Shown piece after piece: positions 9,139 through 19,366 of a stretch of 64,000 bases of DNA; the first letter of the stretch is position 1; every line of letters starts with the position of its first letter. The DNA comes from Microcyclospora pomicola (lineage: Eukaryota; Ascomycota; Dothideomycetes; Capnodiales), in NCBI GenBank assembly GCA_002786065.1, contig NHNY01000028.1:1-64000 (forward strand), given 5' to 3'. Both the position numbers and the translations under genes were made by a program. The notes beneath the pieces were generated by a model. The model was given only the letters and a program-made list of their open reading frames with translations. It searched no databases and had not been told where the DNA came from.

Positions 9139-10388
9139 TCATCTCAAACTTCCCGCATATTCCAGCAGGTCGCTCGGGGGTTCCTGTCCATGCTCCCTCG
9201 GCTTGAACGCAAAGGCCAGGCTTCTGTATCTATCTGGGCTGTCGGGATCAAGATTCGCCGAACTGAAGAGATGTACTTTGGATACCAGGTACTGTGCATA
9301 GAATCGGTGTGCACGCTGCGTCAGCAACCAAGCTATCGCACTGGCGACGGGTGTTCCAAGGATTGCTCGGCCGTGTTCTAGACAAGGGCGAGGATCGGAT
9401 TAGTCTCCTGAACGTAATTGCTACGACTTGTAAGAGAGCCTACCTGTATCCATGGAGAATATGAACCCTGGCCACTCGCCTACTGGACCTGCATTCTTTT
9501 CAGCCGGTCAGCAATGTCATGGTTGGTCTGCTGCGCCGCTCCACTGCTACGAACTCGACTAGCCAACGGTGCACTTACCAACTGCGTAACGATCTGGTTG
9601 ATGACAAAATTGCTTTGTTTCTCGTATACATCATACACGAACCACCACTGCATCGTGTTCAGCTGACGGCACTCTGCAGCTATCACACATCCCAGGATAT
9701 CCGAAGTCCTCTGGAGTGGAGGCGCTACCTGATCTTGGATCATCGAAGATGTCACACTATCAGCGTCCTCCTCGTCGTCCCCGCTTGTCGCAGACTCGGT
9801 CTCGAGTCTTTGGTGTTCGATCCACTGGCCCTCGAGATACCACCATGGACCGTAGTTCTCCATTGCTACGATGACTCCATTTCTGGAATTGATTCGATTG
9901 ATGAACTTCCCTCCAGTGTGGTCGAATGCGAATCCGTCATTGGTAACACCAGCGCGATACTGCTCAACGCGAAAGCAGGGGTTATCCTCCTCGGATGCCG
10001 AAAGACCGAGCAGCCGGAAGATCCGAACGAAATCTTGATGCAGCGGTTCACACTCAAGCTCACTGTTGCGTCCGTCCACGATAAGTTCGTATCCATTCTC
10101 TTCCAGGCTGGAAGGGAAGGGAAATTGAGTTGGTGGGACCACAAGTACGCCCCATAGCATGGCCAGACGCGCTGCCCCTTTTGCAGCCGCCTTCGGAACA
10201 CTCAAGCCTATTTCTCGTTTGGACATCTTTTGGAGATAATTGCCCGCTTGAGTCGCAGTGCTTCTATATGCAATATGATCTGTCGAACGAATGGCTTCGT
10301 ACTGACCAGAGACCTTGGGGAGTACCGCACCAAAAACGGCAATGGTGAGGATCACATACCTCAAGGAGCGAGGCATGATGCTCGCCAT
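9139..10388 (-). CDS. Secreted protein, family not recognised
   Basis: Three exons, 9579-10388, 9444-9495 and 9139-9377, give 366 residues with consistent phases (GTAAGT donor with CTGAC branch; GTAGGC donor with CTAG acceptor). The N-terminus is a clear signal peptide (hydrophobic core RYVILTIAVFGAVL, cleavage near VSG-QYE). A mature region of mixed polarity follows, with several cysteines (ECE, NPCF, LGCVIAAECR) and a Trp-rich stretch (PWWYLEGQW, MQWWFV). An acidic low-complexity stretch (about 200-215) lies between them. The C-terminal exon looks globular (EHGRAILGTP, RFYAQYLV). No catalytic motif was recognised. A second ATG four codons in (10376) is an alternative start. Probably extracellular; function unknown. 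Confidence 0.72.
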
Positions 10389-11206
10389 GTTTAAGAGGCA
10401 AAAAACAAAGAACGAAGCTGCCTGACGTGAATTTGTTGGTCCCTACAGGTGACACTCAATTGCTTGACCAGAAGGTCTCTTGGGAGTTTCATCAATCACG
10501 CTCGCCGCTGCATGAGGATATGTTCATGAGCGAGTGTCCACCATCGTGTCAAGGACGTGTGTCGGGCTAAGGACAATGCCAATGAGTGTGAAGTCGTTGT
10601 CGATCTCGGGCGCTATAGTATCGTGAATACGAGCGAGGTCCTCATCAACAATGTTCTTGAGCTTAGGCGTAAGGGGTTTCAATAGTCCAAGACAAGGTTG
10701 TCAATAACAGCGAATTCGTACCGCAAGTAATCAATTACATGAAAGGTGATTGAATTGTGTTCGTTGTCCTTTCACGTCTAAGTCGAGTGGTTTTGCGCAA
10801 GCTCACTGCCTTGCATACAAACCTCCTTACAGCAAGATTTATGCCTTGTGCGATTCGTGTAACAAGGTGAGGACAATGATTCTGTTCTGCGGCTTGAACT
10901 TCACTCTTCCACGTACGCTCTAGAGGAAGCAAAGCCTGAGATGAGGATCAGTCTGTAGCTACGACACTGTATGTTCGCTGATGTGAATATCCCCACTATG
11001 TAAGCACGAGGAGTTGAAACGCCGAACATGAACCCAGTGGCTTTTCTCGGTCGAGACAGTCGGAAGCAGAGCAGACCATAACATGGCATAACATACTTGT
11101 CTTTGCAACGAATGTTGCAGCGGATTTGCTCGTTACCTGGCAATCGACGAGAAACACTCTTGACTTCACAGACCATGACCGTCGAACGTCCGCAGCAAAC
11201 CAAGAA
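10389..11206. other. Intergenic with a decayed-looking coding island
   Basis: 818 bp between two minus-strand genes. The part 10524-10932 has protein-like stretches on the minus strand (see the separate entry). The rest shows no recognisable feature apart from the expected promoter of the secreted orphan. Confidence 0.5.
10524..10932 (-). pseudogene. Possible gene relic, unidentified
   Basis: A 177-nt open stretch (10524-10700) ends in a stop and reads like a globular protein end, for example IVDEDLARIHDTI and FTLIGIVLSPTHV. Upstream to about 10932 other stretches also look protein-like, but no single gene model with good splice sites could be drawn. I cannot name a family. It could be the remnant of a duplicated gene or an unannotated small gene. 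Confidence 0.3.
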
Positions 11207-12691
11207 TCAGTCTCTGATGATATCTGTTATCTGCGTCTGGATGCTTTCGAGGATCTGCTCGACGAAAGCTTCCTCATCCTCGACTCCAAGCATACCTGGC
11301 CACCAGGTCGCCACGATGTTCAATGGGCCCTGCTTCGAGCTACACACGTTGAACGCAATGGGCGCGCCCATCGCATCGGCAGATTGACTGAAGACCAGAT
11401 CCACGACTTTCCATTCGTCATCATTCAAGCCTCGTTTGTCGTCGAAGACGCCGAGATTACTCACTTCGAGAGATGCTTTGGCGGGTTTATCAGCTTGTGA
11501 CAACACCCAAGGCCGTATGTTCGTGAGATACCCCAAAAGCGCGACGGACTGGTCGGAGAGAGTACTTGAAGCTTGAGAGAGGTGCTCAGTAGCTTTTCTT
11601 GCTGCCGCCCAATCTTCTGCAGACAGCTTCGGCAGTGCTCCATCCAAGGACAGGTGAACATTGTAGGTGTCGCTGACTCCAGAAGGATAATTCGCGATAC
11701 AGCCATCGCCCTGCTTTAGAGCTCGCCTCATGTTGATAGGTTCATCGACGATGAATTTGTCATAGAACTGCCCACGTTCGTGAAGAGCCTTTGCTACAGC
11801 CCGAGAAGCCAGCAAACCAAGAAGTCCCGTCAGCCGTGCACGCTCAGTTCGACACTTGACGGACAATTTTGAAACACTCTTTTGCGGTACCGCGACCATG
11901 CGCACGTCAGTCTGCAGCAGTTCTGGTGGTTGCGGCTTAGGTGGCCGGACACTGGCTGCCGTCCACACCTTTCCATCGACAACAGAGCTCATTCCCAGCA
12001 GCCGGGCCAGGAAGGGGAGATGGACGGTCAGAAGCGGGGCCAGGAGAAATGTCCACGAGATGGGCCATTTCGCAGCGCGGTCAAGAGGCGGCGGAATTGG
12101 GCTCTCCACAATCGTGTCTATCGATGCCTGTACATCTCTCAAAGCCTGGAGGAACACGGAATGAAACGCCAGCCCCGACATGCCATCCGCAAGGTCATGT
12201 GAAGAGGCCCACGCCAGACGGAAAGTCGCGCCGGAGGACGCAGAGTCTGATGATGGAAAGCACACGCTCACCCGCCATTGCGGTCGTGCATGATTTTCGA
12301 GATGCGGTAGGTTGTGTTCCGACTCGAGGAGCTGCGGCACACTGAGGCTGGTGTCCGCTGTGGCATCGGTATAAACAGTGAGGTGATCACGAACATCAAT
12401 GGTCGGGAGCACGCCGATGCGCGGCCGCTCTGTAGTGGCGTCAAGAATGACCGCGCGAAGCACTTCGAGTTTATCGGCGCATCGCTGCAGAGCTAGAGTG
12501 ATGTCTTTTGGCAGGTCGCTGCTGGCCTTGCTAGAGGTGTAGGTTGCGATGAAGACAATCGAGCCATAGAACCCAAAATCTTCTCTTGCGATACAACGTC
12601 GCTCATTGTAGCCTATCGAACATAGTATTAGCTGCTAGTCTGGTCTACGAAATCAACAACTTCCAATACCAGCTGTCCGTAGAACTTGCAT
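11207..12691 (-). CDS. Alcohol acetyltransferase-like (AATase/condensation fold)
   Basis: Two exons, a 22-nt first exon 12670-12691 and 11207-12612, with a 57-bp intron; 475 residues. The start MQVLRTAGYNERRCIARED followed by FGFYGSIVF is typical of fungal alcohol acetyltransferases, which have the BAHD/condensation-type acyltransferase fold. The likely catalytic HxxxD is HDLADG at about residue 140. The family transfers acetyl from acetyl-CoA to an alcohol or amine; the substrate here is unknown. Without the mini-exon the conserved N-terminal motif would lack a start codon. No biosynthetic cluster surrounds it, so a stand-alone detoxifying or volatile-ester role is a guess. Confidence 0.85.
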
Positions 12692-13004
12692 GACTTCAGT
12701 AACGTGATATTTGGTTAATCACGATTGTATGAGTTATGCACGGCCTGGCAAGAGGTAATGTTCTTGTATCATGGCAAATCACAACCCGGCTGAGGTAGAC
12801 CGCAGTTTGACCAATCTAGAACAAAATGTACTCATTGTCTGTGCTTTTGGCTCTCGGCGCAGACATGCAGACTTCACTGACACATTCAGCGTATTCTGGA
12901 CTAATTCGCGACTTATCACGATGGTGGGATTAGAGCAGCGTACAGCATTATTTTACTGATTATCTCGACCCTGTTCGTTCACTAGCAAGGGTCATGTACT
13001 CATT
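12692..13004. other. Intergenic, no gene seen
   Basis: 313 bp between the acetyltransferase start and the Ctk1 stop, both on the minus strand. It is AT-richer than its neighbours and likely holds the acetyltransferase promoter and the Ctk1 3' end. Confidence 0.6.
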
Positions 13005-15003
13005 TCACGTCGCAACAGGCTCCGAGGTCCTTGTCTTCTTCGACTCCTCTGGACCTCCAGAATCTTCTGCTTTTCTCTTCTCTGTCGCCTCCCGGTCTCT
13101 TCTCCGCGCCTCGCGGTCATGCTTCTCCTTCTCCTTACGCAGAGCTTTGCTTTCGAATTCATGCCAGTCTCCGTCAAGTTTCTCCAGCTCCCAGACCTGC
13201 TGAGGCATAGGTTCTTCGGTTGCAAAGTAAGGATGTTCCAATACATCGGACGCTGTAGGCCTATGTGCTGGATCGTACAAAAACATGGCTTGCAGAAGCT
13301 CAAAGGCTTCCGGTGAAACGCGATCGCGATATTTCTCGGCAAAGGTCGAAGGTATCCGTTGCGTAGGGCGTAGTAGCTCAAACCACTGGAGTTCTGTAAT
13401 TCCGGGCCACTCACTACGTGATGGAGTTCCAAGAACATTGTAAATCTTATCGAGCTGATTGATCTCGCCGCCATCGCCAGGAAATATGGCATGACGGGTG
13501 AATATCTCGACCAGAACGCACGCCGCACTCCATATATCGACCGCAGGACCGTATTGCGTTTCCCCCAGAAGAAGCTCAGGAGATCTGTACCAGATTGTGA
13601 TGACTCTGTTGGTATAGTCCTGGGTCTGTCGCTTCTGATAAAACCGAGCAAGACCAAAATCCGCGAATTTAAGCTCGCCCGTTTTCGAAATGAGGATGTT
13701 CGCAGCTTTGATGTCCCGGTGGAGCACTCCCCTTCTATGTAGGTAGTCTAAGCCCTCGAACATCTGTTTGGCTAGGTGTTTCTTGTGTGCCGCTGTAAGT
13801 GTGAAGGAAGGGTGGTTCAGAAGTCCTGTGAGATCGTGCGCAAGATATTCGAAAACCATGAAGCAGTCGTTATTTTCGACCATGACCTCTTGCAAAGCCA
13901 CAACATTGGCGTGGTTTAATGATTGGAGAAGCTTGATCTCACGAGTGGCCGTGACAGGAAACTATGTTATGTTAGCGATGTCGCAATAAAATTGTTCTTG
14001 TGATACTCACGCCGTCTCGTTCACCCTCCATCCTGATCTTCTTCAGCGCAACCATCCGTCCAGTGTAGACGTGAATCGCCTTGTACACCTTGCCGTATGT
14101 GCCGCTTCCAACGACCGATTCATTTCCAGTCTTCCGGTAATACACACTCTCGGATTGTGCAAATTCCTCACTGAGCTCTGGGCGTGGCTTCAGCCGCTTC
14201 TTTCGCACAATCTCCTTTCGAAATCGCGGAGACTCTGGCTTTGGGATGTCGACCCGTGTGTTTCCGACATAACTTTTACTCTTCGGTATTACGCCCTGCT
14301 CGAGTGGAGACACAGGAATTGGTACTTTCTTGGAAAGCAAAGGTGACGTCTCCGCTTTGGAGCTGCCAGACGCCTTCTCAGCATTCTGGCTGGCTCGACC
14401 TTTGATGGAAAAGGAAATCTTGGTGTTGGCACGATCTTTCTCGGCTTCGGCTTTCTCTTCTGCCACATCCTTCGTGGCAGTGGAGGCTGTTGTGAGGCTC
14501 ACTGTCGACGACACCTTGCGCTTTTTTCTGGCACTCTCATCTTCCGCTCGAAGATCCGCTGGGGGTCGGAAGGGATTGTCGTCATCCTCCGGATCGGGAT
14601 CATTTGTCCTTGAGGGTGTCGTGGATGCCGACGGCTCGCGAGTCTTATCGCCAGGTTGCACAAGATTACCGCCTCTTATGCCTTCACCTGGAGTCCAAGA
14701 GAGATTTGCGAAATGTCCTCGGCCACGCCCTGCTGCGCCACCACGTTGTGATGTAGACGAACCACCATGAGACGAGTTGTTGTGGTAGCCGCGTGACGGT
14801 CTGCCAGAGTGATATGATGCACCGGAGTGCGACCCTGACGACTGGTGATATCCATAACCCGACTGGTGTTGTGAATAACCATGTGCTGATTGTGAGCTAT
14901 GTGATTGATATCCTGACTGTTGGTAGTTGTGTTGGCCGTGATGGCCCTGCGATGGGGGGTGTCCACCATGGCGTGAGTCGTAGGGCGGTCCTCGATTATA
15001 CAT
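13005..15003 (-). CDS. CTK1: CTD kinase catalytic subunit (Ctk1 / CDK12-like)
   Basis: Two exons, 14011-15003 and 13005-13961, with a 49-bp intron; 649 residues. Ctk1 phosphorylates Ser2 of the RNA polymerase II C-terminal domain during elongation. Residues 1-100 are low-complexity (Gly, His, Gln, Ser, Tyr), and 100-285 are basic and disordered. The kinase domain (about 290-585) has P-loop GSGTYGKV at 299-306, Lys321, a PVTATRE helix (the PITAIRE/PITALRE equivalent), catalytic HRDIKAAN with D414, DFG at D432 and activation-loop Thr448 in DYTNRV. The C-terminal tail is Lys/Glu/Arg-rich. The intron cuts just before the PVTATRE helix. The long N-terminal extension is usual for fungal Ctk1. Confidence 0.95.
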
Positions 15004-17740
15004 TTCGTAATGTAAAGGTCAAATACAACGATTCGTACTATGTGGATAGCGTGTGAGTAGTCGCAGGTGCAGCCCGTCTCCGATAGAATCGTGCAGGACT
15101 GCAGGCAGGCTGTCTTCTCTGCGATCAGCGATGTCTATCTGCTGGTCTAAGTAGACATCAAGTGATGACTCCCGTTCCCAGTGCCTGGTCACGGCGATCT
15201 TGTTACAGTGATGGTGTCCACTTCCGCTTCTCTTGTGATTGTTTTGACGCGGTACCTCTCACTTTTCCAAAGACAACCGCGTGCTGCAGGACATGTGACG
15301 ACAACCTGCGATAACAGCAATGACTTTGATGCTTCGACGCGGACTGCCTGGGTATGGCGTGATGCTCGGCCGGACGCTGATCGTCAGGTACACCTTGTGC
15401 GTATCTGTGCTTGAGGTGCCGTATCAGACGTGGACAACTGCCGGGAAGAATTGTGTGGCTGATGGTTGCCGTATTGGTGCTGAGGCCGATCGTACGTCGT
15501 TTCGATGGAGGGAAGGGGTCGGTAGGGCGATGAGGCGGCAGTGACTGCGCGACGGCAATTCGTGGTGATGCTGGCGTAAGTGGTGGGACAAGTGGCTACC
15601 GGACTTTTAAATGTCCTGGCTCGATAGAATGATCGTGCCCGACTTCCGGATCGTGTGCTGTGAGAATGTGAGTGCCGCAAATGGAGGTGATGTGGTGAGG
15701 CGATGTGGGGTGTGTGAGGTGCGGTTCTGGGAAGATTGTCGTGTGTGTGGACCTGTGAAAGACGTTCCTCACATTCCCGGGCCGCCCAGGTGACTTTGAA
15801 TCAGTAGTCCCGTCAGTTCTATGGCACCTCGTGCTTCCCGTCATGGGATTGCTTGGATCCGGTTCTTCTGCACCGCTCATGCTAAAGCACAATTCCTCCG
15901 CATCATGAATGTATCGTGGCGCAAGTCGCAATTATCTTGCGTACGCCACAAATGTAGTACAACAAGTGGGCGACTCGACCGATTCGACATCCAAGGGGGT
16001 ATAACAAGACAGCAAGCAGCGCAAAGAAGCCTGCACGGTAGGCGGAACCACGTCTCCCGGTGGGCAGAATCTACCTCGTACTCGCACTCCTCCTCGCTCA
16101 GCCAAGGATGCGTCGATACTGCTGGGCTACTGGGGAAAGCCGCTCGACCGTTACACAGCATTTCAGATTGCCACTTCGATTGAAGTAATCCTCGGCGCGT
16201 TCTGCTTTGGAAGCCACACAATAGCTGAGCCAAGGTGATTCGGCAGTCGTGTAGACAGCCCACGGGAACAGCGCCTGAACGAGCACTGTCTAGATCCCAA
16301 GCTCAATCACGCTTCCCGACTTGACGTGCTGTGAACCTATACGCGAAGAACTGACGGTATGTAGTCATTCGTGTTTAGAATCAGAGTCAACGCAATCAAC
16401 ACAACCTAAGGCTCGTAGGTGTCTATGGCGAAGTGACACGGAGACCATCCCGTTAGTAAATCGCGTCCAGGTTCGATAACATAGTGGATGTGGACAGCCA
16501 CGTGATGCTTCATTTTCTGTTTCAGTTGCCTCTCCATCCCACAAAGCCACAGCCTTGGATAGTGGAGCGAAAGTCAGATGGAAGATCAGCACATAGGTCG
16601 CAGACTATCGCCAGGTTCAACCAATGCCAATTACGGCCATCATGCAGATGCCACCAGCGACCGCGAGAGATGCTCGTGGGGTGAAGTAACACCTTTTCTG
16701 GACCATCTATTCTGCCCCAACCAGCATGTTGCATGCTACTCTGCGGACTGAACTTCGATATGTCGGTTTTGGGATCGCTGGTCCAATATTAGGCTTGACA
16801 AGACGTGCCTCGATGATAGATATTCCATAGGCCAAGGACGCCTGTAATGTACCACACATTTTGAATTTGCCGTTCGCCACACATGGTCCTTTTCCGGCAG
16901 GTTTTCCACCAAGCACATACTGATCTCAGCAGACGCAGTAAATGGTCATGAGAGCCGAAGCCTGTTCAAAACTACATAATGAAGGCCCATGGCTCAAGTG
17001 CAAATGCAGCCAGATTCGTAGCCCGCGAGCTGCCACACTCGACTTTGCGACAACGGCCCTCGCATTCCGGCGTCGGTTGAGGTACGATGCGCCCAGAGTA
17101 CGTAACCCATATCTCACCTTCAGCTCGTAATTCAAGTGCGCGTGCTGGTCAATGTTGATGATGCCAGTAGAAGGCGGGCACAAATGAAGCCGACGCGCGC
17201 CGTAAGACTGCTGTCCATTTTTTCGGTCCGAACTCGTCGGCATCAGCTGTTACTGCTCTTGGATGATGGCGGTCGACGAACTCTATAGATCCAGATACAT
17301 AAAAGCCCACTTCTTGATAAGAGATGGAGAAGGTTGATGTGATAGCATCGGCAGGATTGTGAGCTGTAGTCGATGCGTGGAAATGCTGCAAACCCCCGCG
17401 TCACGTGCCGACGACACTTCAGTTCGAGCTATTCAAGGCCGGTGCTTCAAAGAAAAGTCTGGGTGCTCTAGGAGTCCAGGGCATGTGAATCTCCTGGGGG
17501 CCTGAAAATCTTCCAGGCTTTGAGTGCTGACTGGATGTCAGTCAACATGAACCGGCTGTTCTACTTCATCGAGGCAGCCTTCTCCCATTACTATCTGTAG
17601 TCGTTCACCACAAATATGTGCAAATTGTTTTAAACCATCCTGTCACTGCCGACCCAACCACCGTCATTCCAGCAGTTTTGGTTCGAGATCGAACGTCGGA
17701 GATTGTGCTCTATACTGTCGAATAAACAGCTTGCAGAGAT
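15004..17740. other. Long divergent gene-poor tract
   Basis: 2.7 kb between the divergent starts of the Ctk1 gene and the GTP cyclohydrolase gene. Many short frames occur on both strands, none with convincing protein character or a consistent intron pattern. No transposon ends, tRNA or tandem array was seen. This is unusually long for this gene-dense region and could hide a non-coding RNA or a fast-evolving gene. Confidence 0.5.
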
Positions 17741-18840
17741 ATGGATACGCAGAATGATGTGCAACAGGCTGCGCCTAAACCGAAGCCCATTCCAAGCCGC
17801 TTGATCAACGGCCATTCACCCTTGCATACCTCGCACACCGCGAAGCCTGAACAAGATGACCGGGACGCTACGTACAGTGCGATCAAGTCATCGATGGGTG
17901 CAAAGAAAGAACCGCTTACTCTGGAAGAGTTGTCACTTGCCGATCAAGCTGAGCAATCCTCTCCACATCTCAATGGGTCACAAGAGAAGAGTGCTGGGCA
18001 GTACGAGGAGGTAGAGGACAAGGAAATTGATGAGATGGTCGTCAAGCTGCAAGGCAATCCGCTTCGGGTTGCAAGAGATGAGCGAGACCAGGCAGCAGTC
18101 ACAATGAGTCGACCGGAGTCGCCGTTCACTCAACATCCTGCAGTGGACTTCGACGGTTTGTCCTGGCCATCGGTAGGAACCCTTGCCCGCATGCAGGATC
18201 GCGACTCGCCTGAGGAGGCTGAGAAAAGGCTGAAGAAGCTCTCGGGTGCGGTACGGACCATCTTGGAGTGCATTGGCGAAGATCCAGACCGGGAAGGTCT
18301 GCACGGTACGCCCGAGAGATATGCCAAAGCAATGATGTTCTTCACCAAGGGCTACGAGGAGAACCTCCGAGACATTGTGAACAACGCTGTGTTCCACGAA
18401 GATCACGAGGAGCTAGTGATTGTGAGGGACATTGATGTGTACAGCTTGTGCGAGCACCATCTAGTGCCCTTTACTGGCAAGGTAAGATGATTCTCGAGTC
18501 GGGTGCACCATGCCGAGGACTGACAGCAGTACAGATGCACATCGGCTATATACCATCGCGCCGTGTCATAGGACTGTCAAAGCTCGCTCGCATCGCCGAC
18601 ATGTTCTCTCGCCGTCTCCAAGTGCAAGAACGATTGACGAAGCAAGTTGCCCTCGCTCTGTCAGAGGTCTTGAAGCCGCAAGGAGTAGCTGTGGTAATGG
18701 AGTCGAGCCATCTGTGCATGGTCATGCGTGGCGTGGAGAAAGCAGGAGCAATCACGACAACTAGCTGTATGCTGGGAGCCATGAGGAAGCGAGCGAAGAC
18801 GCGAGAGGAGTTCTTGAACTTGCTGAACAGGGGAAGGTAG
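17741..18840 (+). CDS. FOL2: GTP cyclohydrolase I
   Basis: Two exons, 17741-18481 and 18535-18840, with a 53-bp intron; 348 residues. It converts GTP to 7,8-dihydroneopterin triphosphate, the first step of folate (and biopterin) synthesis, as a cytosolic decamer. The catalytic domain is about 160-348. Zinc ligands fit C237 and H240 in [10 protein letters not shown] and C308 in [10 protein letters not shown]. The signature [15 protein letters not shown] follows the splice directly. Residues 1-155 form a long, hydrophilic, probably disordered extension without recognised motifs, longer than in yeast. The intron splits the active-site region between FTGK and MHIGY. Confidence 0.97.
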
Positions 18841-19366
18841 ATGCTCGTCGAAACCCGTGATCAGCAGGCGGACTGGATGGTATACTTTGGCGCAATACGG
18901 TGTTAGGAATCGAGAGAACCGGGTGGCTCACGCCGTCATGCCCGTTCAACAGGGCCAGGTTGGCAAATTGATCACAGTGATACCCTCAACGGCGGCGTAA
19001 GTCGAGCTATTCGAAAATCAGACTTCGATTTTCACATGACAAAACATTCATGGAGATCTTTCATCGGGACTTTCACGTGCTTGATATGCTTATCCCGCGC
19101 TAAAGGTCAGACAATAGGTTTGCCGACCAGCTTAGCATTGTTCTCGTCGCGCTGTGTCCGCCGCCCAACAACGCCCACTGAATCACAAAAGGCTGACACG
19201 CGTCTGATTTTCGTCATGGGTGTGCTAGGTTACGCCTTAGCAATCTTCACTGCAACTCTGCTGTGCATCTCTCACGCCGACATCAAGTATCCCGAGCGTG
19301 GTTGGCACCCCAAGGAGTACTTTGGTAACGTGGCGAAGATCGAGAAACGCAAAAAGGCCACGCGAG
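18841..19366. other. Intergenic / possible 5' exon of the F-box gene
   Basis: 526 bp. A plus-strand frame with ATGs at 19036 and 19216 runs through here into the next gene in a different frame. It includes a hydrophobic stretch (GVLGYALAIFTATLL) but is otherwise unremarkable. It may be leader sequence of the F-box gene. Confidence 0.4.

Noticed and set aside
15596-15931. Minus-strand frame in the 2.7-kb gap
   Set aside because: The start is not an ATG and the composition (His, Thr, Pro) looks non-coding.
16460-17700. GGTTCGA-like strings suggesting tRNA B boxes
   Set aside because: None is followed by the matching CC and acceptor stem, and no A box or cloverleaf could be drawn.
17741-18840. 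Pigment or pterin cluster linking the tyrosinase and GTP cyclohydrolase genes
   Set aside because: They lie 13 kb apart with housekeeping genes between them, and GTP cyclohydrolase I is a general folate enzyme.
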